Assembly: GCA_964604825.1 (NCBI GenBank)
Contig: CAZSAL010000003.1
Coordinates: forward strand, 33,275-97,274
Direction: 5' to 3'
DNA length: 64,000 bases
From: CAZSAL01 sp964604825
GTDB lineage: Bacteria > Elusimicrobiota > Elusimicrobia > 2-01-FULL-59-12
Shown here: one piece after another, positions 51,527-61,000 of the stretch
Numbering within the stretch: the first letter of the stretch is position 1
Layout of the letters: every line of letters begins with the position of its first letter
Program-made: the position numbers and the translations under genes
Notes under the pieces: model-generated
The model's database searches: none
What the model was told of the DNA's origin: nothing
The model's input: only the letters and a program-made list of their open reading frames with translations

Positions 51527-52593
51527 TGCGCACACCCCTGGACGTTCATGCTGGCAATTTTATTGTCTTCATTGTAGGCATCGATACATATTGCGTACTG
51601 GGCGTTGGTATTTAGCGGCCCCAGGTCCCACGTGGTCTGCATGAACGGCCCGACCGTGTTATTCCAGGAGGGACATGTGCCGTTTGCAGCTAAAGCGCAG
51701 TAACGGATCTGGTAGCGGACATAGCTGGGATTGTCTCCCGGCAGCCAGGAAACTACGGCATCGCTGGAAGATGCCGTTACGGAAACGTTGTTGTTCGTGC
51801 TGATAGCTTCAGCCAGCGTATAGACGTTTATAGTGTTCGAGCTGAAGGCGGTGGCCGTACACAGAGGCTGATTTGCCGGGCTGGAATGGATGCAGTTCTC
51901 CACCATTACCGATGTGGGAAAGTCAGGTGAAGGAGTCGGGCTGTTCGGGATGAAGGAATAAGATTGGCTGTTCTGCGTAGTGCTGCCAAGAGCTGTGCTG
52001 GAAGAATAGCTGGCGGCTGTTCCTGTATAGGTGCTCGTGGCCCAGATCAGGCTGAACTGATCTGTGTTGGAACATGCCGGAGCGGTCCAGGAATAATTGA
52101 TAGTGCTTATGGAAACCGCGGTCCCGGCGGCATTCTGCGGCGCGTAGGCGTCAAGATTGAGAGTGATGGTGGAATAAACAACCTGCGTGACGCCTGCGTT
52201 GTTTGTGGCGGAGTACTGGACGTGGTAATTGCCGGCTACGCCGGTCATATTAAAGGAATAAGAGGAGTCCTTGTTCTGGCTGACGCTTACGGGATTGCCG
52301 TTAGGATCGGTGACAATCGGCGTAGCGTTCGTGTATGCCGGAAGTCCTGAAATCGCGTCAGTAGAGTAGATCGTTATTTTGAAGGGAGAATAAAGTATTC
52401 CCGGGCATGATCCATTTACGCCCTGTTGCGCAGGATTGCATCCGTCTGCGGATATAAGCGCCGAAGCGTTTACCGTGCTGGTTACTGAACCCGCGGCCAG
52501 AAACAATAAAACCGCACAATAAACCCAGCGGGGTACAGCGCTTCCTTTTATATGGGTTGTCGAGATCTTCGTAAGCTGGTTTATGGCCGCCAC
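51523..52593 (-). CDS. Secreted fibronectin-like protein
   Basis: A 356-residue exported protein with GTG start 52593 (AAGGG just upstream). The signal peptide is at about 20-45 (WVYCAVLLFLAAGSVTSTVNA). The body has fibronectin-III-like modules (VTASSSDAVVSWLPGDNPSYVRYQIRY and WDLGPLNTNAQYAICIDAYNED, in parts) with several Cys. It is probably a partner surface protein of the 49499 gene, with which it overlaps by 4 nt. A phased-box promoter lies upstream. Confidence 0.75.
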   Translation of the reverse strand: MAAINQLTKISTTHIKGSAVPRWVYCAVLLFLAAGSVTSTVNASALISADGCNPAQQGVNGSCPGILYSPFKITIYSTDAISGLPAYTNATPIVTDPNGNPVSVSQNKDSSYSFNMTGVAGNYHVQYSATNNAGVTQVVYSTITLNLDAYAPQNAAGTAVSISTINYSWTAPACSNTDQFSLIWATSTYTGTAASYSSSTALGSTTQNSQSYSFIPNSPTPSPDFPTSVMVENCIHSSPANQPLCTATAFSSNTINVYTLAEAISTNNNVSVTASSSDAVVSWLPGDNPSYVRYQIRYCALAANGTCPSWNNTVGPFMQTTWDLGPLNTNAQYAICIDAYNEDNKIASMNVQGCAQ

Positions 52594-52664
52594 TTCCCTT
52601 CTTGAATTCCTTTACCTATATGCCTTCCATTTCTTCCGTTGTCAAGCTAATAGTTTCTGTACTC

Positions 52665-52718
52665 ATTTTGAGCCCCGAATGTTACGGCAATGTTGCGTGC
52701 AGGTTAAATTTCGGTAAA
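52665..52718 (-). promoter_or_regulatory. 11-bp phased TAAC-box promoter (52593 operon)
   Basis: Read on the - strand: TTTAC (52718-52714), TTAAC (from 52707), GCAAC (from 52696) and GTAAC (52685-52681), each 11 bp apart. CAAAAT (52670-52665) starts 15 nt after the start of the last box. The leader to GTG 52593 is about 65 nt. Confidence 0.75.
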
Positions 52719-52732
52719 TTCCAACAGCCAGT

Positions 52733-52817
52733 GGGGTGTGACCCAAAACTCAAATATATCCAGTCGTTAGGGTGTGACCCAAATGAGGCCATAATTTTCT
52801 CCATTGGGTCACACCCC
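52733..52817. repeat. REP-like units related to the transposase repeats
   Basis: GGGGTGTGACCCA (52733-52747 region), GGGTGTGACCCAAA (52770-52783) and the inverted ATTGGGTCACACCCC (52803-52817) match the units around the RAYT gene 3.3 kb away. They lie between the divergent promoters of the 52593 operon and the tadG-like gene. Confidence 0.8.
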
Positions 52818-52837
52818 GAGCCCTGATCTTTATTGCC

Positions 52838-52869
52838 GTAACACGTCCGTAACAATGGCCTGTTATAAA
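52838..52869 (+). promoter_or_regulatory. Phased TAAC-box promoter (tadG-like gene), two boxes
   Basis: GTAAC (52838) and GTAAC (52849) are 11 bp apart, with TATAAA (52864-52869) starting exactly 15 nt after the start of the last box. Earlier boxes are not recognisable; REP sequence ends 20 bp upstream and may have replaced them. Confidence 0.6.
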
Positions 52870-52905
52870 AATGCTATGAGGCGAGGGATTTATAAAGGAA
52901 AAGAG

Positions 52906-54213
52906 ATGGAAGAAGGGAACGCTTTAATGCCATCCCCACGTTCCGCGGGCGAGGGAGTTCGTAAATTTCTCTCTAAAAAGGGACAGTACCTGCCGTTTTC
53001 GGCAATGACTATTTTTTCCGCCACCGTGCTGCTTGTAGCTTCCGTTGACGTCTATCAGGTTTCCCGCGCCAAGCTCAAGGTACAGAACCTTGCCGACGCC
53101 GTAGCCTTGAATATCGCCTCGCAGGAAGCCCGGGTAATGAATTTTGTCGCAGACCAGAATGAATGGGCCAACCACCTTTATACTTCCGGAGACGATCTGG
53201 TCCAGAAAGGCAAAACCCCTCCATGGCAGCAGGACTGGCAGGCGATGTGGATGGCGACTAATGCGAAATATAATTTGTATCAGACCCTCATTTCCGGGAA
53301 ATTAGTTTTTCCTTCCACATCTATAGATATCCCTCTGCCGCCGCTTTCTTTTTCCGATACCCGCGCCTGTCCCATGCAGCAACTGTCCTATTTTTTCAAT
53401 TCCGAATCCGGCGCCGCGCAGTACGGCCAGTTCATCATGAACCTGAACAACGCACAGCGGACGTTCATCGACGTGTACAACCGCTTCATCGGCGCTACGG
53501 ACAACACCGGCAGCAAAGGGAACATTTCTCCTTCGGAAAATCTCGAGGCTACCCTTTACACCGACATCCCGGAGCTTAGTACCCAAGGGAAAGACTCCGA
53601 CCAGGCCTTGCGCTATCATCTTGTCGTCTGGAATGACGATTCGAACGGACAGGAGTTCGCCGAAACCATGAAGAACGAGCTGATCCATGGCGCCGCCTCG
53701 CAGGATCATCCCCAAATTCTGAACCGCAACCGCAGTATGGTATTTACTACAAAGCCAAAGGACCGGCCGGACGGGCTTGAGGTAAGGTATCTCAGTGATG
53801 CTGAATTATTGAACGGCGCAAACCAGGGGACCGGCAACTATGTTTTCAAGCTTATGCCGCCTGTGCCTGTGTCTGAGTTAATGCTGCGAAACGCGGGGAA
53901 AAACGGAATAATGCCGCCGGATCCGAACTGGCCCCCGAACTATATGACTCTGGATGTGAATAAATCTCCAATGCTTACCCTTAGCGGGAATGGCGCAGCT
54001 TACGTTCCGGAGCGGGTTATCGGCGCCCGGGTCTTCCTGGTGAAGGACGTTTATTTGCCTGTAGGGCCGCCTGTTCACGTTGCGGCGCAGGCCATGGCTT
54101 ATGTGGTTAACGGTTCGGGCGAGATGGGCTTGAAACTGCAGAATGCGCTGGGATGTTCCGAGGTCCCGGTCTTCAGCCCGACCTATATGGTCAAACTGGC
54201 GAAACCACAATGA
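52906..54213 (+). CDS. tadG: TadG-like Flp pilus-associated protein
   Basis: A 435-residue protein. It has the TadG-type N-terminal block KKGQYLPFSAMTIFSATVLLVASVDVYQ (given here as GQYLPFSAM and the helix IFSATVLLVASVD, about 23-47) followed by RAKLKVQNLADAVALNIA, the typical TadG repeat of Ala/Asp residues. The rest is extracytoplasmic with no recognised von Willebrand motif. ATG 52906 is chosen for AAGGAAAAGAG upstream and because the phased promoter lies inside the longer frame. The first 15 residues include PSPRSAGEG, coded by a piece of a dispersed G/C-rich repeat. The stop overlaps the TadE-like gene as ATGA. Confidence 0.82.
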   Translation: MEEGNALMPSPRSAGEGVRKFLSKKGQYLPFSAMTIFSATVLLVASVDVYQVSRAKLKVQNLADAVALNIASQEARVMNFVADQNEWANHLYTSGDDLVQKGKTPPWQQDWQAMWMATNAKYNLYQTLISGKLVFPSTSIDIPLPPLSFSDTRACPMQQLSYFFNSESGAAQYGQFIMNLNNAQRTFIDVYNRFIGATDNTGSKGNISPSENLEATLYTDIPELSTQGKDSDQALRYHLVVWNDDSNGQEFAETMKNELIHGAASQDHPQILNRNRSMVFTTKPKDRPDGLEVRYLSDAELLNGANQGTGNYVFKLMPPVPVSELMLRNAGKNGIMPPDPNWPPNYMTLDVNKSPMLTLSGNGAAYVPERVIGARVFLVKDVYLPVGPPVHVAAQAMAYVVNGSGEMGLKLQNALGCSEVPVFSPTYMVKLAKPQ

Positions 54214-54959
54214 AAAGGAAACAAGCAATGAGCAATGAGCAAAGAGCAATGAGAAACATCCGACCATCATTCCGGAATGCCTCTTTCGGTAGAAGATCTT
54301 ACTCATCGCTCATCGCTCAGTACTCATTACTGTCGTCTTCGGGGCAGGCCATGGTGGAGCTTACGGTAGTTATTCCGCTTCTGGTGCTGCTGGCGACGAT
54401 TATTGCAGGCGTACTGTACGTGGAGTGGCAGGGCGTTAAAACGCAGGAAGCGGCTAATCTCGCCGCCCGGCTGGAAGGGCAGGAGCATATCAGCGGAGGT
54501 AAAACCCCGCAACAGATTGCCCTGCTCAACGGCAACTTTGAAGGCTTAAGCCGGGAAATGCCCACCCTGAATAATGAATTAGACCGGATGACCGATCAGG
54601 AATGGAATCATATAAGCAATTCTGGCGGAGGGAACAACGGTATACTGAATATCCAGCAAAAAATGCTGGATATGGTCCGGAAATTTATAGGAAGAGAGAG
54701 TGCAGTCCAAACACCTGTTATCGGAACGGCAACCGACTCCGTAACGGTGGACCGCGCCGTGGGAGTGCCCGCAGCTTTAGGCGGCGGCGACATAGTGATC
54801 CACAGCACCGCTTACAGCGGCGCGGAAGACACCTACATGTACGGCCTGCCGCGATGGGGACCCACCGACGGTTCCCAGGACCTTTCAAGCAGTTACTGGA
54901 TAAAAATCATCAAAGCCCGCCAGGCCGAAATCAACACGCATCCGGCGAATCCGGAGTGA
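54210..54959 (+). CDS. TadE-like pseudopilin with 45-residue repeat-coded leader
   Basis: A 249-residue TadE-family protein. The predicted prepilin cleavage is SSSG/QAMVEL with Glu at +5 (Gly45), followed by the hydrophobic helix TVVIPLLVLLATIIAGVLYV and an extracytoplasmic domain. The leader is unusually long, because residues about 5-43 are coded by a palindrome of AATGAGCAATGAGC-type units (54222-54332), giving AMSNEQRAMR and SSLIAQYSLLSS. It starts as ATGA on the tadG stop. It is probably assembled with the Tad machine encoded 23 kb away on the other strand. Confidence 0.82.
   Translation: MKRKQAMSNEQRAMRNIRPSFRNASFGRRSYSSLIAQYSLLSSSGQAMVELTVVIPLLVLLATIIAGVLYVEWQGVKTQEAANLAARLEGQEHISGGKTPQQIALLNGNFEGLSREMPTLNNELDRMTDQEWNHISNSGGGNNGILNIQQKMLDMVRKFIGRESAVQTPVIGTATDSVTVDRAVGVPAALGGGDIVIHSTAYSGAEDTYMYGLPRWGPTDGSQDLSSSYWIKIIKARQAEINTHPANPE
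54222..54332. repeat. Family B palindromic element inside the TadE-like gene
   Basis: Left arm 54222-54254 consists of GAGCAATGA units; right arm 54298-54332 of CATCGCTCA/GTACTCATT units, imperfect complements. A smaller TCATTCCGGAATG palindrome (about 54266-54279) lies between them. Confidence 0.75.
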
Positions 54960-54967
54960 AAAACAAG

Positions 54968-54988
54968 GCCCAGAAAAAGCATGGGCCG
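54968..54988. other. Short hairpin after the TadE-like gene
   Basis: GGCCCA (54968-54973) pairs with TGGGCC (54983-54988). There is no T-run, so termination is doubtful. In the 123-nt gap before the giant gene I find no phased-box promoter, so the giant gene may be read from the tadG promoter. Confidence 0.3.
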
Positions 54989-55082
54989 GTCGGGCATCAA
55001 AATTTAGACTGTGGACCTATTTAAAAACCGGAGGAGTTGACGTAATTTATAGTGGTAGCAAAAGGATATTGATGGGGTCCTA

Positions 55083-58000
55083 ATGATTAAAAAAGATAAC
55101 AACTTCCTGTTACCTTTGCTCTTAACGCGGGTGATCGCCGTCGCGATTACGGCGTCGCTCGTTCTCACCATGCCCGGCGCCACCGCCTGGGCGGATGACC
55201 TTTCAAACATAGTTCATGTGCATCAGGGCGACAATTCCGCGCCGTATACGGCCGTCAGTCAGAGTCTAACGAACGACGCGCCCGGCTACATCCAGTTGTT
55301 CAGCAAGGGAGACGGATCAGGAGTAGTTGCATCGGTTGCCGCCGGTCTCAAACAAACGATCCCATTTCTGGGAGCTGCCGAACACGCCGCCGATCTGGCC
55401 GCGAGTAATCCTCAGGCGGGACGGTTGTACCTCTCCAGCGTTGGCGCTGCTAATAAGAATGTCATCCCCATAATCGGCAACCAGCTGGTAGATCCCTACA
55501 ACCTTACTGGGGCAGGGACAGAGACAGCCGGCATTAATTTTGGTTCTTCCGGCGGTGTTGCCGCTGGGGATATTACGCAGGACGCCACGCCCATGGCTTA
55601 CAATGCCGTTCAATCCGCCATCGGCGCGCTCCAGGCTTCAAATAGCACGGGGGCAAACAGTGCCGCGAAAGCCCTTAGCTCAGCCGTTTCATGGGGAGGG
55701 CGTCAGACATCTTCGGGCGGTATGACTCTCCAATCGGTAAGCGATACCTATAACAGCATTCTGTACGGCAAGAATCCGCAAACAGGCGAGGTTGGTACAA
55801 AAGAACATCCCATATCAGGCGGCACGGTGCAAAGTATCAACAGCATCGTCGCACAACAGGCGAGCACGTATATAGCAGAAAAAGTGGCAGCGCAGGAAAC
55901 ACAGATTCAATTGCAGGAAGATATTACTCCCAAAATCAATGATCTGGATGCTCAGATAAAGAGGTACGAAAGCAGCTACTGGGATCCCAAGGCAAGCCCC
56001 ACGCAGAAAGCTGAAGCTCAAAAACATTTATATCAGGATTCCATATCAGTCCCAGATGTGAAAGGAAACAACACGCTTGTCGCAGGATTGTATAACGCCA
56101 AAACCGCATACCAGACCGTTGCCGACCAGTTCAACAAGGAAATCGCAGACGATACTCAAAAAGCCAATACCATGTCCCAGCTTCTGGATAAGGTCAGGAA
56201 CATGGGGCTCGAAATTGATCCGAATATTAAGATCGATCAGGCATCTCTTGATGCTGCTGTTGATACGGAAGTTGGCAGCTTCAAGCTGTCAAGGTCAATA
56301 ACAAGCGCAATGAGGTCTGGGAATGTTGATAGCAGTAAAGACCAGTCAGCCTATTCACTTGGAGAGATTGCAAGAACAGTCGCTGGTGTTGTAGGCATAG
56401 GAGGAGGTTTCGCAGCTATTTGCGTAGGGGGTGCTACTGGTTATGCGGCTCTGGCTGTTGGAGCCTCTCTTTTAGGGCCCATAGGATGGGTTGCTTTGGG
56501 TGTCGGCGCCATTGTTGGAGGAGCCTGTCTTATCGCTAATTCCGTACATAATCAACAAAACAATCCGGCGCAGGATCAACTTAAGCAGGCACAGGCAGAC
56601 ACAAATACAAAAACGTATTCTGATGCCCTGGCTCAAGCCGCCCGGGCCCGTGCAGATGCAGCCAGTAAATTAAACGAAGGTATTATCGCAGACGCGAAAA
56701 ATAATGCCACAGTGAATGTATTGGGCGGGATGAAGCAGGTTTGCGACGGCGCTCATAAAGTCCTTAACTTCCTTTCCGGCATTGTAGATAAGCTGAAGAA
56801 AAACAAGACTATTCACGGACTTCAGGATATTGGGAACATGTTGCTGGGTGATCTTCCATCCGAGGACCGCATCCAGTTAACCAGCGCATATAAGGCAGCC
56901 ATTGCGTATTACAACAGCAGCCTTTCGCAGTCCAAGGCCTACCTGGATCGTTACTATGGACAGAACGGTCTCGTAACAAATTATCAAAAGGCCAGGAACG
57001 CATATGACGGGCTTCTTGCGGGATTGCTTGATAAGGCGCGGCAGGGTGATAGAACAGCTCTTGATACGCTCATCCAGAAAAATATCGCCTGTTTCGATGC
57101 CGATGGGCAGGTGCTTTCCAGTCAGCAGTATCAAGATGCCTCTAATAAAGGAGAGACGACTTATTCTTTCCAGGATTATGCTTCAGGCCGCGTCAGCCAT
57201 CTGAACTTCTTTGACAGAGTCGGCGAATCCCAGTGGACAACCATCACAGAACATCCCGGTCTTTTCGCCGCAGAGGTGGGAGGACTTGCGCTCGGGGCTG
57301 GATTAGGTACGGCGTTGCTGGGGTCAGCGGCCGTTACAGCCGGAGCTGTTGGACAACTGGCAATCGGCAGTGGGTTGGTTATTGGCGCCGGCACAGGCAT
57401 TGAGGCGTATCAGTACGGGGCAACAGGAGCCATTAATGCTCTGGAAGGAGCTGGGACAAGCGCTTTAACCGGTTTTGTCGGAGCTTCACTTGGCGCGGCT
57501 GTAGGAAAAGCTGCGGGCGCCATTACCAAAGCGTTTACAACAGGGGGTGAGGCAGTCGCTGAAGGCGCTGCGGAAAGCGCTGCCGAAGGCGCCGCGCAGC
57601 AATCCTCATCGTTAGTTCAAAGATTTGGTAACTGGATCTCGTCGCAGGATAACTGGTTGGGGAATAGCTATAACACGATGCAGGATAGCTGGCTGGGGGA
57701 TAGTTATAACGCGGTTAAAAATGCCGGTAACGTCGCAAATCAATTTTTGACAGACGGCCAGCAAATGCTGACCAATGCGGCTCCGACCTTAAGTCAGACC
57801 GTGCAGCGCACGGGAGTGCTTATCGGACAAACGCACAGCGTGCTTTTGCCTGCGTCTATGGCGGCCTACGGTTTGGGGGCAACTTTAGAAATCAACAGCA
57901 ACGCTGCAAATGGAGCATCAACTTCCTTAAGTAGTATAGGCCAGGGGCTTATGGATTCCGTAATGGCTCCCGGGCGAATTTTGTTGGTTGGCGCTCCTGC

Positions 58001-61000
58001 TGCGGTGCTGGGCGGTCTTGATTATCTGGTAAGCGGTGATGGTTCTAATTTTAATCTTAAGCTGGCGGAATCCACGCTGAATAATGGCACGTCAAGCGCT
58101 TTACTGAGTGGTCTGGGTTATAACCCGCAGACTGTTTTTGATGGAGCAGACTATGCCGCTTTGACGAATGCAAGTAATCTCGGTGGTATCGGTGGCTCAG
58201 TGGTACGCGCGGCAGGGATAGCGGGAGATATGCTGGGGTTTGCAGGCGCCGGGGCTATGTTCCGCGGTGTTGGGGCGCAGGTGGGAAGCGCTCTGGGCAA
58301 GGTTTTAGGCAGCGAAATGGGAGCTTACGCCGGTTCCGCGATTGGCGGCGCGCTTGCAAGCGCGCCCATGACGCTGATGTCAATTCCATTTTTCCAGGGC
58401 GTAGGCAGTACTATTCGAAATGCCATGGATGGCAACGCGTCATGGGCTGATGTGGCGCAGAATTTAGGTGAATTGACAGCGGGAATGGTGTTCTCCCATC
58501 GGTTGGGAATGGCCGCAGGGTATACGCCGGTGCCAGAAGGAGCAACCCAAAGCAGCTTTGCCGCGGATGTGATCAAAGAGGGAGTCAAAACGACTCTGAC
58601 TTCCGGAGCAATGGCCCTTGTTGGCCCCTATTCCAATTTGGGATGGACGGTTGGCGCTTTGTCCGCATTTGGCCCGGAATTGGACCAGGTCGGCGGAAAT
58701 ATTCTGGAGACAAGAGCTCAAGTTAAGCAGCAGACTTTAAGAGCGCAGGACGAACAGGTATTAAACAGCATGACCAGTCTGGCTTCGGATTCCATTGATC
58801 CGGTTGCTCAATACATCAACAGCAGGGGTGGGATCACGAAAAGTGAAGATGGTGAAACTTTATTCGCCGGGAAAGTTCTGACTCCCGAGCAGGTTTCAAG
58901 TGACGTTGTGCAGCGTGCGCAAGAGTTGCAGCAGCAGACATCACCATCGGATGAAGATTCGTCGGGTAATTCGTCTTTCCCCGGCGACATGTTTAACCGT
59001 TTGGCTGAAAAAGTTGGGAATTTAGTGGACGCGCTTAGCCCCAAGCCACAGGAGGTAGCTGTTACTCCTGAAGGCGTGACCATGGCTGTTACGACGACTG
59101 ATTCATCCGGCAACCGCCCGGCAGGGGAAGAACTTCAGTCCGGCACGTCGTCTACTCCCGTAGAGGGGGAAACGCTTGGAACTCGTGGAGACAGGTTGAC
59201 AGGGGAATATAACGACGCTTTAGCTGCTTTGAATGGTGTTTCCGGCACTGATTCGACCTCTGGTAATTCGTTGGACGAGATCCACGACAGCGGTGATCCT
59301 CTTTTCGTTGCAAGAAAGATGGTCGCCGATGGGAAGGCCGCGACATTGAAAAAAGCGCTGAGCACCGTTGCGGATAATATGGTTGCTGATGGCCAAGCCG
59401 CCGCAAAGGAAGATGTGCTGACCGCTGCGGTGAATTCAGCCCGCCAGGAACTGGCTGACCATTATAAGGAAGCGAGCCTGGTCGCCCGGATCACCGGAGA
59501 CAAGGCCGGCGCGAAGAAAGCCGATAGAAGAATTGACCAACTGCAAAGCGGAGATAATCAAGCAGAAGCTATCGAAAACCATACTATTGCTTCAACAAGG
59601 AATGTGCAAACCAGTTCCTCTGCCCCATTGAGCGAAGCGGATGCTAGAAAAGCGGTTGAGAATCTTAAAAATCGTGCTGCTGATATGGTTGAGCAGTTCT
59701 GGAGAGCCCACCCGAGTAGCGATCCATCGGAAAGTCCTGAAGCAAAACGGGCAGACTTTTTGAGTCGTTTCGAGGGTAGCCAGCAGGATCAAGCCATTCA
59801 AGATATTCTTGAGGGCAACAAAATATCCATTCAAATGCCTGTAGGCGCAGGGAAAACCTTGGTTGTCGGGTGTGTTATTGCTGCCCGCGGAGGGAATGTT
59901 GATATCGTTGTCAAAAACGATAATGAGGCTAGGAAGTATCTTAAGGGGGATGCACTGGATGATGGGAATGGTCAGTCTATTATCTCGCTATCAGATTTTT
60001 ACGGAGGGCGAACGGTACACGACATGAATGATATCGCTGGCAGAGTGATGCATTCAGCGTCTGCGGAAGAACAAACAAGAGCGGAGCAGGATTTTCTCGA
60101 TGCATTACATGATACGGATGGCATACGTGTATGGAATATGGATACGCAGGGCCATCTGAATACCCATTCCCATGATCTAGGCACTAATCCTGCTATCGCA
60201 GAGGCGCTGGACAAAGCGGCCTCAGACAGTTCCCGCCTCATCATGATTGATGAAGGGGATATTCTTTTAGGGGACCCCATTAATTACATTCGTGGTGGAA
60301 GTGGAGAAGCACAGGGAAAGGCCGGGCGCGCCAATACGGAGGCTTACACAACGATAGCTGATTTAATTGGGTATTCAATTGAAGAGCAAACTGATGGATC
60401 CTACATCGGGTGGTTCGATCCAGGAGCCAAAGTGCAAAGGGCAGCGAATGTGGATGAATATCGTCGATTAACGGGAGGAGATCCAAGAAGTACTGCTAAA
60501 GCTGTGTACTGTTTCCAGGAGGATGGGCCACCTCTGATGACCAATGCAGCTCAGGAGATTTTCAAGTCTCAGGGTCTGTGGGATGCGGGGCAAGCGGAAA
60601 GGGTTATTAGAGGTATAGAGACAAAAGATCAATATATGCGCGATTTTGAGCGTGACGACAATAATACAAAGACGAGCGATCAGATAGTTCTAGCTCCGGT
60701 TGATAGAAGTTCGGGTCTTTCGCAGCCGAGTCGTGTACTACAGGACACTTTGCTGGCAACGGCTCTTGATATGGCAAATGGCGCTACTGCTGAAAAGGCG
60801 CTGCAGGAAGTCAAGAAAAGCGGAACAACCAATACTTCTTCAGGGGGTCGACTCTTTTCCGGCGATAATAAAGTGGTTATTCTCTCTGGCTCCCTGGAAG
60901 GCGCCCGGGCAGGAGCCGAAGCCTATGATGTGCCGGTCAAAGTATTCGGTGAAAAGAACGTCTATGCCGTCGATCGAGACGCAAGCGACAATGGGTACAA

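Noticed and set aside
57176..57400. Short frames on both strands between 55540 and 63989
   Set aside because: They are shadows of the continuous giant frame, which has a signal peptide and motor motifs.
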